A stretch of DNA of 5,372 bases from positions 1 through 5,372 of the forward strand of contig DAOWES010000012.1 of NCBI GenBank assembly GCA_030638385.1, given 5' to 3'. This document shows, piece after piece, positions 1 through 5,372 of this stretch. The notes below the pieces were generated by a model, which made no database searches, had not been told where the DNA came from, and worked only from the letters and a program-made list of their open reading frames with translations. A program made the translations under genes and the position numbers. The stretch comes from Candidatus Cloacimonadota bacterium (GTDB lineage Bacteria; Cloacimonadota; Cloacimonadia; Cloacimonadales; TCS61). Each line of letters opens with the position of its first letter. The first letter of the stretch is position 1.

Positions 1-8
1 AATTAATT

Positions 9-2003
9 ATGGGAAAATTTCAAATTGTTTCAAAGTATAAGCCCACCGGTGATCAGCCTCAAGCTATTGCCGCTTTGGTGGAAGGAATTAATAACGGTGA
101 AGCATATCAAACTCTTTTGGGAGTAACCGGCTCAGGTAAAACATTCACAGTTGCCAATGTTATTGAACAAGTAAATAAACCAACTCTGATCTTATCTCAT
201 AATAAAACACTGGCAGCACAATTATATGGTGAACTAAAGCAGCTTTTTCCCAATAATGCCGTAGAATTCTTCATCAGTTATTACGATTATTATCAGCCGG
301 AAGCCTACATTCCGGGCCGTGATATCTATATAGAAAAAGATACTGACGTTAATAGCGCAATTGAGAAATTGAGGTTGCATGCAACTATGAGCTTGATGGA
401 GCGACGAGATGTGATTGTGGTGGCAAGTGTTTCGTGCATCTATGGCTTGGGGATTCCGGAAGAATATCGTAAAGCTCATCTACGTATCAAGGTAGGAGAT
501 TTTATCGATCGCGATGAACTTCTCAAGCAATTGGTTAATATAAATTATGGAAGAAATGATATCGCTTTTGAAAGAGGAGCATTCCGTGTAAAAGGTGATA
601 TTGTCGAAATTTATCCTGCATATTTGGAAAATTCTATCCGGGTTGAATTTTTTGGTGATGAGATCGAACGCATTACTAGAATAAATCCTCTTGATAATCA
701 TATTATCGAAGAGGTTCAAGAGTATCCCATCTACCCGGCAAATCATTTTATTACATCAGATGCTATGCTGAAAAGAGCGATCGTCAGCATTAATGAGGAG
801 CTAAAAGAACGAGTTGGTCAATTTGAATTTGAAGGCAAACTAGTGGAAGCGCAACGCCTCGATCAACGAACCAGCTTTGATCTTGAAATGCTAAAAGAGC
901 TGGGGTTCTGCTCCGGTATTGAAAACTATTCTCGTCATCTAACCGGTGGAAAGCCCGGTGATCCTCCCAATACTCTGCTCGATTTTTTCCCGAAAGATTA
1001 TTTGATGGTAATAGATGAATCTCATGTGAGCCTTCCGCAGGTAAGAGCAATGTATGCCGGTGATTATTCACGTAAAAGAAACTTGGTTGAATTTGGCTTT
1101 CGTCTGCCTTCTGCTTTTGATAACAGGCCTTTACGATTTGAAGAATTTGAAGAAAAACATCCGCAAATGATCTATGTTTCTGCAACTCCCGGGGATTATG
1201 AACTTGATAAAACCAATGGTGTTTTTGTGGAACAAATTATTAGGCCAACAGGACTTTTGGATCCGGAAATAGAAGTGAGGCCGCTTGCTACGCAAGTGGA
1301 TGACCTGCTCGAGCAAATTCGTATTCGTATTCCCAAAAAAGAACGAGTATTGGTAACTACCTTAACCAAACGAATGTCTGAGGATTTGGCAGAATATATG
1401 AAAAAAGCGGGAATAAAAGCAACATACTTACATAGCGAAGTGAAAACAATGGAGCGTTCGAACATCATCAGGCAATTGCGTTTGGGAGAGATTGATGTAT
1501 TAATCGGAGTGAATCTTTTACGAGAAGGATTAGATCTTCCTGAGGTATCTTTAGTTGCAATTCTCGATGCTGATAAAGCGGGATTTTTACGCTCTGCCAG
1601 AGCATTGATTCAAACAGCGGGAAGAGCTGCCCGGAATGCCGAAGGAAAAGTGATCTTTTATGCGGAGAATATTTCTAAAGCGATGAGGCATACGCTGTCG
1701 GAGACTGCTCGCAGAAGAGAAAAGCAAATCGAGTATAATGAAAAAAATGGTATTACCCCTCAAACGATCAAAAAAAATATTGACGACATATTGGCTTCAA
1801 CAAGTGTGGCGGCAGGTTATCAGAAATCGCCCAAGAAAAAAAGGGCAAATGAGAAAGATAAATTCATGCAATATCTTGAGCTAGACTCCAGAGAGAAGGT
1901 AGTTAGTCTGCTTAAGGAAGAGATGAAAGAAGCAGCCGCAGCGCTTGATTTTGAGGCAGCGGTACAGCTTCGAGATAGGATAATCGAATTAGAAGAAATA
2001 TAA
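9..2003 (+). CDS. uvrB: UvrABC system protein B (excision nuclease helicase subunit)
   Basis: UvrB is the damage-verification subunit of bacterial nucleotide excision repair. UvrA loads it on DNA, it probes the strand with a beta-hairpin and ATPase motor, and it recruits UvrC for incision. The 664-aa product has the family's normal length. Visible in order: Q-motif-like YKPTGDQPQAI (10-20), Walker A GVTGSGKT (38-45), the tyrosine-rich beta-hairpin region YYDYYQPEAYIPGRD (91-105), Walker B/DEAD-type DESH (336-339), SATPGD (391-396), GVNLLREGLD (500-509), motif VI QTAGRAARN (535-543), and a C-terminal UVR domain (about 628-663, with DFEAAVQLRDR) that contacts UvrC. The ATG at 9 gives the expected short N-terminus before the Q motif; its ribosome binding site lies outside the window. 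One oddity is RSARAL at 528-533, where many UvrBs have RSERSL. No strong intrinsic terminator follows the stop. Identity is essentially certain. Confidence 0.98.
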   Translation: MGKFQIVSKYKPTGDQPQAIAALVEGINNGEAYQTLLGVTGSGKTFTVANVIEQVNKPTLILSHNKTLAAQLYGELKQLFPNNAVEFFISYYDYYQPEAYIPGRDIYIEKDTDVNSAIEKLRLHATMSLMERRDVIVVASVSCIYGLGIPEEYRKAHLRIKVGDFIDRDELLKQLVNINYGRNDIAFERGAFRVKGDIVEIYPAYLENSIRVEFFGDEIERITRINPLDNHIIEEVQEYPIYPANHFITSDAMLKRAIVSINEELKERVGQFEFEGKLVEAQRLDQRTSFDLEMLKELGFCSGIENYSRHLTGGKPGDPPNTLLDFFPKDYLMVIDESHVSLPQVRAMYAGDYSRKRNLVEFGFRLPSAFDNRPLRFEEFEEKHPQMIYVSATPGDYELDKTNGVFVEQIIRPTGLLDPEIEVRPLATQVDDLLEQIRIRIPKKERVLVTTLTKRMSEDLAEYMKKAGIKATYLHSEVKTMERSNIIRQLRLGEIDVLIGVNLLREGLDLPEVSLVAILDADKAGFLRSARALIQTAGRAARNAEGKVIFYAENISKAMRHTLSETARRREKQIEYNEKNGITPQTIKKNIDDILASTSVAAGYQKSPKKKRANEKDKFMQYLELDSREKVVSLLKEEMKEAAAALDFEAAVQLRDRIIELEEI

Positions 2004-2021
2004 GAAAAATTATAGTCGTTT

Positions 2022-2046
2022 TCGCAAAATAAAATTGAAATTGCGA
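2022..2046. repeat. Short inverted repeat overlapping the candidate -35
   Basis: TCGCAA (2022-2027) and TTGCGA (2041-2046) are perfect reverse complements separated by 13 nt. The interval encloses the TTGAAA -35 candidate. This could be a regulator half-site pair, but the arms are only 6 bp and a chance occurrence is quite possible. It lacks a T-run directly after the second arm, so it does not look like a uvrB terminator. Confidence 0.25.
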
Positions 2047-2064
2047 GAGCGCTTTTCCTATATT
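2035..2064 (+). promoter_or_regulatory. Candidate sigma70-type promoter for the small ORF and kor operon
   Basis: TTGAAA (2035-2040, 5/6 match to TTGACA) and TATATT (2059-2064, 5/6 match to TATAAT) are separated by 18 nt, which is within the normal range. Transcription would start near 2071, leaving only about 17 nt before the ATG at 2088 and placing the ribosome binding site at the extreme 5' end of the message. It sits in the gap after uvrB, where a promoter for the metabolic operon is expected. The match is by consensus only, and some FCB-group bacteria use a different promoter code, so this is a prediction. Confidence 0.5.
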
Positions 2065-2072
2065 AAGGCTTT

Positions 2073-2079
2073 AAAGGAG
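2073..2079 (+). promoter_or_regulatory. Strong ribosome binding site before the small ORF
   Basis: AAAGGAG lies 8 nt upstream of the ATG at 2088. It is as good a Shine-Dalgarno match as those in front of korB and korC, and it is too far from the korD start at 2237 to serve that gene. This is the main reason to take the small ORF seriously. Confidence 0.5.
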
Positions 2080-2087
2080 CAAAGTTT

Positions 2088-2252
2088 ATGTATCTTGAAT
2101 ATACAAGCTACATTATGTCCGGAACTATGCAAAGCAGAGGCAATCTGCGAAACTACGTCAATTTTTCAAACAATTTAGCAATTACTAATCAAATTATAAT
2201 AGATCAAAAATACAAAAAAATCTATGGGAGAAATGTATGTCTGACAAGATAG
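2088..2252 (+). CDS. Possible small protein or leader peptide, 54 aa, unknown
   Basis: This is an unrecognised 54-codon frame running from ATG 2088 to TAG 2250-2252. It fills most of the gap between uvrB and korD and overlaps the first 16 nt of korD in another frame. The product begins MYLEYTSYIMSGTMQSRG and is polar, rich in Asn, Ile, Tyr and Lys, with one Cys near the end. I see no signal peptide, membrane segment, metal-binding pattern or known domain. Support comes from the well-spaced AAAGGAG site, the candidate promoter just upstream, and the overlap with korD, which would allow translational coupling. Against it, an open frame of this length can occur by chance, and no homologue is recognised. 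It could be a real small protein, a leader peptide that controls korD translation, or an untranslated leader. Confidence 0.35.
   Translation: MYLEYTSYIMSGTMQSRGNLRNYVNFSNNLAITNQIIIDQKYKKIYGRNVCLTR
2134..2148 (+). other. Small hairpin in the korD leader
   Basis: GCAGA (2134-2138) pairs perfectly with TCTGC (2144-2148) around a 5-nt GGCAA loop. No T-run follows, so it is not an intrinsic terminator. If the upstream promoter is used, the hairpin lies in the transcribed leader, inside the small ORF. It is short, and its function, if any, is unknown. Confidence 0.2.
2195..2200 (+). promoter_or_regulatory. Second candidate -10 element close to korD
   Basis: A perfect TATAAT would put a transcription start near 2207, about 30 nt before the korD ATG, which is a typical leader length. 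No convincing -35 hexamer lies 16-19 nt upstream and there is no TGn extended -10, so in this AT-rich stretch it may be a chance match. If real, it would produce kor mRNA without the small ORF. Confidence 0.3.
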
Positions 2253-2536
2253 AAAAACACCGAGACGGTATGATTATCAAAGACAAAAACTCAACCGCAA
2301 AGATGGAAGTCGAGATAAATGAAGTGAAAACAGAGGGTGATTATAAGAAGTGCCCCGTTTATATTTATCACGATTGGTGTAAAAAGTGTGGAATTTGTGT
2401 AGAATTTTGTCCTACCGGAGCATTGGCTTCCAAGCCAGATGGCTCACCGTATGTGAAAGCGCCGGAAAAATGTATTCATTGTGAATTGTGCGACAGGTTA
2501 TGTCCCGATTTTGCAATAACAGGAGCAAAAAGGTAG
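2237..2536 (+). CDS. korD: 2-oxoglutarate:ferredoxin oxidoreductase, delta (ferredoxin-like) subunit
   Basis: This 99-aa protein is a two-cluster [4Fe-4S] ferredoxin-type subunit that passes electrons from the catalytic subunits of the oxidoreductase to soluble ferredoxin. It has two CxxCxxCxxxCP motifs: C48, C51, C54, C58 and C79, C82, C85, C89. By family knowledge, the last Cys of each motif ligates the opposite cluster. An extra Cys39 lies before the motifs. About 38 residues precede the motifs, as is common in this subunit. The ATG at 2237 is chosen over internal Met12 and Met23 because GGGAG (2226-2230) lies 6 nt upstream of it. It leads the four-gene kor operon, and its TAG stop is 7 nt before korA. 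The family also includes delta subunits of 2-oxoisovalerate and pyruvate enzymes, so the kor assignment rests on the neighbours. Confidence 0.9.
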   Translation: MSDKIEKHRDGMIIKDKNSTAKMEVEINEVKTEGDYKKCPVYIYHDWCKKCGICVEFCPTGALASKPDGSPYVKAPEKCIHCELCDRLCPDFAITGAKR

Positions 2537-2543
2537 GAAAAAA

Positions 2544-3695
2544 ATGGCAAAAAAATCAAAGAAAAATATTGTATTGATGCAAGGAAACGAAGCAATTGCT
2601 CGCGGTGCTATCGCTGCCGGAGTAAATTTCTTTGCAGGTTATCCAATTACGCCATCAACCGAGGTAGCGGAAATATTATCAATTGAGCTTCCTAAAAATG
2701 GTGGAAAATTTATACAAATGGAAGATGAAATAGCAAGTATCTCAGCTATTATCGGTGGCTCTCTGGCAGGAGCAAAAGTAATGACCGCTACAAGTGGTCC
2801 CGGGTTCTCCTTGATGCAAGAAGGTATCGGTTATGCTAAAATTACTGAAACTCCTTGTGTGGTTGTGAATGTGATGCGTGGCGGACCAAGTACAGGCCTT
2901 CCAACCAAACCATCTCAATCAGATATAATGCAGACAAGATGGGGTAGTCATGGCGACTCTCCTGCTATCGTATTGTATCCGAACTCTGTGCTGGAAAGTT
3001 ATGAATTATCTATTAGAGCCGTTAATTTGGCCGAAAAGTATAGAACTTGTGTTATTTTGCTCTCAGATGAAGTTTTAGGTCACATGCGTGAAGCTATTGA
3101 AATTCCTGAAATCGATGAAAGTAAGATCATAAAACGAATTAAGCCAAATACTCCACCGGAATGGTATAAGCACTATCCGGAAAATCCAAAATACATTAGC
3201 CCGGTTGCTAGTATTGGTGAAGGATATCGTTTTCATGTGACTGGTCTTACTCATGACTCTTTCGGTTTTCCAACTAATAGAGCAGATGAAGCAGAAATAA
3301 TGAACGACAGACTTAAGAAAAAAATCACTCACCACTTGGATGATCTGATTCAGGTTGAAGATTATATGATGGATGATGCGAAAATCGCTGTTTTTGCTGC
3401 CGGAATCACTTCTCGTGCTGCGAAAGAAGCAGTAAGGAATTCCCGTGCCAAACGTCATAAAGTTGGGATGTTCAGACCGCTTACGATTTGGCCATTCCCG
3501 GAACAAATGATTAGAGATAAGTTCAAAGATGTGAAAGCTGTAATTGTTCCTGAACTAGCTGAAGGCCAGCTTTTAGGCGAATTGAAACGAGTTCTTAGAA
3601 AAACTAATATTAAATTTTACCCAATTCAAAAAACAAACGGTGAATTAATTACACCTGACGATATTTCTGAAGCAATTAAGGAGGTTAGGAAATGA
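2544..3695 (+). CDS. korA: 2-oxoglutarate:ferredoxin oxidoreductase, alpha subunit
   Basis: KorA is the large catalytic subunit (pyrimidine-binding and domain II portions) of the cytoplasmic enzyme that oxidatively decarboxylates 2-oxoglutarate with CoA to succinyl-CoA and CO2 while reducing ferredoxin. The 383-aa length is normal for a stand-alone alpha subunit. Visible hallmarks are GYPITPSTE (32-40), QMEDEIA (58-64, probably including the Glu that activates thiamine diphosphate), SGPGFSLMQEG (84-94), RGGPSTGLPTKPSQSD (112-127), the GYRFHVTGLTHD segment (227-238), and a C-terminal domain with GMFRPLTIWPFPE (308-320). The start is preceded by TAGGA that overlaps the korD stop. The gene ends in TGA, which overlaps the korB ATG as ATGA, so the two are translationally coupled. 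Substrate could be a branched-chain 2-oxoacid instead, since these enzymes share the fold; 2-oxoglutarate is favoured by subunit layout and by mce next door. Confidence 0.92.
   Translation: MAKKSKKNIVLMQGNEAIARGAIAAGVNFFAGYPITPSTEVAEILSIELPKNGGKFIQMEDEIASISAIIGGSLAGAKVMTATSGPGFSLMQEGIGYAKITETPCVVVNVMRGGPSTGLPTKPSQSDIMQTRWGSHGDSPAIVLYPNSVLESYELSIRAVNLAEKYRTCVILLSDEVLGHMREAIEIPEIDESKIIKRIKPNTPPEWYKHYPENPKYISPVASIGEGYRFHVTGLTHDSFGFPTNRADEAEIMNDRLKKKITHHLDDLIQVEDYMMDDAKIAVFAAGITSRAAKEAVRNSRAKRHKVGMFRPLTIWPFPEQMIRDKFKDVKAVIVPELAEGQLLGELKRVLRKTNIKFYPIQKTNGELITPDDISEAIKEVRK
3677..3684 (+). promoter_or_regulatory. Near-perfect Shine-Dalgarno site for korB inside korA
   Basis: TAAGGAGG lies within the last codons of korA, 7 nt before the korB ATG. 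It matches the anti-Shine-Dalgarno consensus essentially completely. With the ATGA overlap, it allows both independent initiation and coupled re-initiation, which suits a subunit needed in equal amounts with KorA. Confidence 0.8.
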
Positions 3696-4531
3696 AAATA
3701 CCTCAAAAAAGAGTTCATAAATTTTTAAGACACGGGAAAAAATTCCCCCATGTTTGGTGCCCGGGTTGCTCTAATGGTATCGTCTTGGGAGCAATTATTC
3801 GTGCGGTTGATGAGCTCGGATATGAAAAAGATGACATGGCTATGGTTTCCGGTATCGGATGTTCAAGCCGTATGCCTGTATATGTGGATTTTAATACTTT
3901 ACACACTCTTCACGGTCGCGCCCTTGCCTATGCTACAGGTGTGAAAATGGTTAAACCGGAAATGAATGTTTGTGTTGTTACCGGCGATGGCGATTCAACT
4001 GCGATTGGTGGAAATCACCTTATTCATGCAGCTCGTAGAAATATCGATCTCACAGTTATAGTTATTAATAATAATATTTATGGAATGACCGGCGGTCAGT
4101 ATTCTCCAACTACTCCAACCGGAGATTTTGCCACTACTACTCCTTATGGAAATATCGATCCGGTTTTTGATATCTGTAAATTGGCAGAAGGTGCCGGCGC
4201 AACGTTTGTAGCTCGTACCACTGCTTATCATGTTGTTGAAGCTCAGTCTATCATCAAGCAAGCTTTTGAACATAAAGGCTTCTCGATCGTTGAAATTGTA
4301 AGTGCTTGCCCCGTTATTTATGGAAAATTAAATAAAAAAGGTGATGCACCTGCTATGATGAGAGATATGAAAGAGCGTGCAATTCCTGTTAAGGCGTTTG
4401 AAAAACTTACTCCTGAGCAGGTAGGAAATAAGTATTCTCGTGGAATTTTGGTAAATATTAAAAAACCGGAATATACAGCTGAGTATACAAAATTGATGGA
4501 CTCTCTCCAGCCTCAAAAAGGAGATAAATAA
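3692..4531 (+). CDS. korB: 2-oxoglutarate:ferredoxin oxidoreductase, beta subunit (TPP-binding)
   Basis: KorB carries the thiamine diphosphate and the proximal [4Fe-4S] cluster of the enzyme. The 279-aa length is typical. The TPP/Mg motif runs from GDGD (98-101) to NNNIYGMTGGQYSPTTP (126-142); the GMTGGQ form is characteristic of 2-oxoglutarate-type and related beta subunits. Four cysteines fit the cluster-ligand pattern: C23 and C26 (in WCPGCSNG), C57 (in GIGCSSR) and C205 (in SACP). Their spacing (3, 31, 148) closely resembles that known for archaeal 2-oxoacid:ferredoxin oxidoreductase beta subunits. The gene overlaps korA by 4 nt and korC by 1 nt (TAATG). No residue known to be essential appears to be missing. 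Exact substrate cannot be fixed from the sequence alone. Confidence 0.93.
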   Translation: MKIPQKRVHKFLRHGKKFPHVWCPGCSNGIVLGAIIRAVDELGYEKDDMAMVSGIGCSSRMPVYVDFNTLHTLHGRALAYATGVKMVKPEMNVCVVTGDGDSTAIGGNHLIHAARRNIDLTVIVINNNIYGMTGGQYSPTTPTGDFATTTPYGNIDPVFDICKLAEGAGATFVARTTAYHVVEAQSIIKQAFEHKGFSIVEIVSACPVIYGKLNKKGDAPAMMRDMKERAIPVKAFEKLTPEQVGNKYSRGILVNIKKPEYTAEYTKLMDSLQPQKGDK

Positions 4532-5085
4532 TGGATAAATTTAAACATGAAATTAGATTAAGCGGAAGTGGCGGACAAGGTTTGATCACAGCCGGGATTA
4601 TTTTGGCAAAAGCTGCTGTAATTGATGGCGTTAATGTTACTCAAACCCAAAGTTATGGACCGGAATCTCGTGGTGGTGCTTCTAGAGCTGATGTAATTAT
4701 TTCTAACGACGAATTCGATTTCCCGGAAGCTACTAAATTTAACGCTTTACTCTCACTCACACAAGAGGCTTGCGATAAATATAGTCCAAACCTTCGCCCA
4801 GGCGGCACGCTTATCGTTGATAGCACTTTTGTGAAAAATGTTTCCATAATGGAAGGAACTATCTACGAGCAACCATTCACTCAAATTGCTAGCGAAAAAT
4901 TGGGAACAACTCTTCCTACCAATATTCTTAGTTTGGCATTTATGGTGAAAATCACCAATATCGTTTCTATCGCAGCCCTTAAAGAAGCTGTGATCGCTTC
5001 TGTGAAGCCGGCGTATGCTGACCTTAACAGAAAAGCAATGAAGCTGGGATTTGATCTTGCTGATAAGAATAAGGCTGAGGTGTAA
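4531..5085 (+). CDS. korC: 2-oxoglutarate:ferredoxin oxidoreductase, gamma subunit
   Basis: KorC is the gamma-domain subunit, which packs on the catalytic alpha-beta core and, in this enzyme family, is associated with CoA binding. The 184-aa length is normal. The N-terminal glycine-rich turn SGSGGQGLITAG (11-22) and the conserved SYGPESRGGASRADV (41-55) define the family. AAGGAG (4518-4523) sits 7 nt before the ATG, and the start overlaps the korB stop by one base. It completes the korDABC set, so the enzyme is encoded whole in this window. mce follows after only 3 nt, which indicates a shared transcript. Confidence 0.93.
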   Translation: MDKFKHEIRLSGSGGQGLITAGIILAKAAVIDGVNVTQTQSYGPESRGGASRADVIISNDEFDFPEATKFNALLSLTQEACDKYSPNLRPGGTLIVDSTFVKNVSIMEGTIYEQPFTQIASEKLGTTLPTNILSLAFMVKITNIVSIAALKEAVIASVKPAYADLNRKAMKLGFDLADKNKAEV

Positions 5086-5088
5086 ATC

Positions 5089-5358
5089 ATGATAAAAAAA
5101 GTTAGCCATATTGGAATCGCAGTAAATAACTTGGAAGAATCTATCAAGTTTTACGAAAAGCTTGGTTTAGAACTCGAAGCTATCGAAGTTGTTGAATCTC
5201 AAAAAGTAAGAGTTGCTTTTCTTCCGGTGGGAAAAGAAGTTCGCATCGAACTTTTGGAAGCAACCTCGGAAGATAGTCCTATTGCAAAATTCATCGAGAA
5301 GAAAGGTCAAGGAGTGCATCACATTGCTTTTGCAACCGATAATCTTCAAGATCGCTGA
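5089..5358 (+). CDS. mce: Methylmalonyl-CoA epimerase, N-terminal part, interrupted by in-frame TGA
   Basis: The enzyme interconverts (2R)- and (2S)-methylmalonyl-CoA between methylmalonyl-CoA mutase and the propionyl-CoA carboxylase or carboxyltransferase step. It belongs to the vicinal-oxygen-chelate (glyoxalase-like) fold. Visible are HIGIAV (7-12), SIKFYEKLGLELE (18-30), Q38, IELLEATSEDSPIAKF (53-68) and GVHHIAFAT (75-83). H7, Q38 and a His of the HH pair match expected metal ligands by comparison from memory. The frame stops after 89 residues at TGA 5356-5358, whereas full-length family members have about 130-150 residues and a further C-terminal Glu ligand. Just past the stop the same frame reads Asp-Glu-Leu-Ala, as the family predicts, so this looks like one base change in a Leu codon (TTA to TGA). 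The window ends 14 nt later, so error, real nonsense mutation and recoding cannot be separated. GAGGTG (5077-5082) is the ribosome binding site. Confidence 0.85.
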   Translation: MIKKVSHIGIAVNNLEESIKFYEKLGLELEAIEVVESQKVRVAFLPVGKEVRIELLEATSEDSPIAKFIEKKGQGVHHIAFATDNLQDR

Positions 5359-5372
5359 GATGAATTGGCAGA

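Noticed and set aside
790..1185. 131-codon minus-strand frame opposite uvrB, and similar antisense frames opposite korA, korB, korC and mce
   Set aside because: Each is fully covered by a well-conserved plus-strand gene. The one I examined shows no recognisable domain, and none looks like a separate gene.
1770..1777. A run of eight A in uvrB as a possible slippage or programmed frameshift site
   Set aside because: The reading frame continues intact through the run to a normal UVR domain, and A-runs are frequent in this AT-rich Lys/Asn-rich region.
2043..2056. GCG-AGAG-CGC followed by TTTT, looking like a terminator for uvrB
   Set aside because: The stem is only 3 bp and the T-run is 4 nt. 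It also overlaps the candidate promoter spacer. This is too weak to call.
2233..2244. An alternative ATG 4 nt before the korD start
   Set aside because: It is out of frame with korD and gives only Met-Tyr-Val before TGA. It also lies only 2 nt after the GGGAG site, too close for efficient initiation.
3750..3944. Plus-strand 64-codon frame inside korB
   Set aside because: It lies wholly within korB in another frame, and korB has clear family motifs. The frame is a by-product of the real gene's codon composition.
5356..5358. UGA as a selenocysteine or reassigned sense codon
   Set aside because: The family has a Leu-like residue here, not Cys, and korA uses TGA as a true stop with a downstream ATGA overlap. 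A substitution or sequencing error is simpler.

Overview
The window is a single-strand stretch of five protein genes, all on the + strand. It is AT-rich (by eye about 40% G+C) and comes from a bacterium. uvrB, strong Shine-Dalgarno sites and tightly packed genes support this. Ferredoxin-dependent 2-oxoacid metabolism next to a methylmalonyl-CoA epimerase points to an anaerobe that interconverts succinyl-CoA and propionyl-CoA. A member of the Cloacimonadota or a related FCB-type anaerobe would fit, but that placement is inference from gene content and was not tested.

Layout: (1) 9-2003 is a full-length uvrB, the DNA-damage recognition helicase of nucleotide excision repair. (2) 2004-2236 is a 233-bp gap with a good sigma70-like promoter candidate (2035-2064), a possible 54-codon small ORF with a strong ribosome binding site (2088-2252), small dyads, and a second perfect -10 hexamer (2195-2200). 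(3) 2237-5085 is a complete four-subunit 2-oxoacid:ferredoxin oxidoreductase operon, best read as 2-oxoglutarate-type and ordered korD-korA-korB-korC. Its junctions are 7 nt, -4 nt and -1 nt. (4) 5089 to the window edge is the start of a methylmalonyl-CoA epimerase gene (mce), 3 nt after korC. It has an in-frame TGA 14 nt before the window ends.

Functional logic: KOR turns 2-oxoglutarate, CoA and oxidised ferredoxin into succinyl-CoA, CO2 and reduced ferredoxin, or runs in reverse. Succinyl-CoA is the substrate of methylmalonyl-CoA mutase, and the epimerase then links the R and S forms of methylmalonyl-CoA on the way to propionyl-CoA. The operon therefore joins two consecutive parts of one carbon route, either amino-acid fermentation to propionate or propionate oxidation.

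The genes themselves belong to well-known families and I see no clearly new system. The points that deserve a second look are the premature stop in mce and the small ORF and regulatory signals in front of korD.
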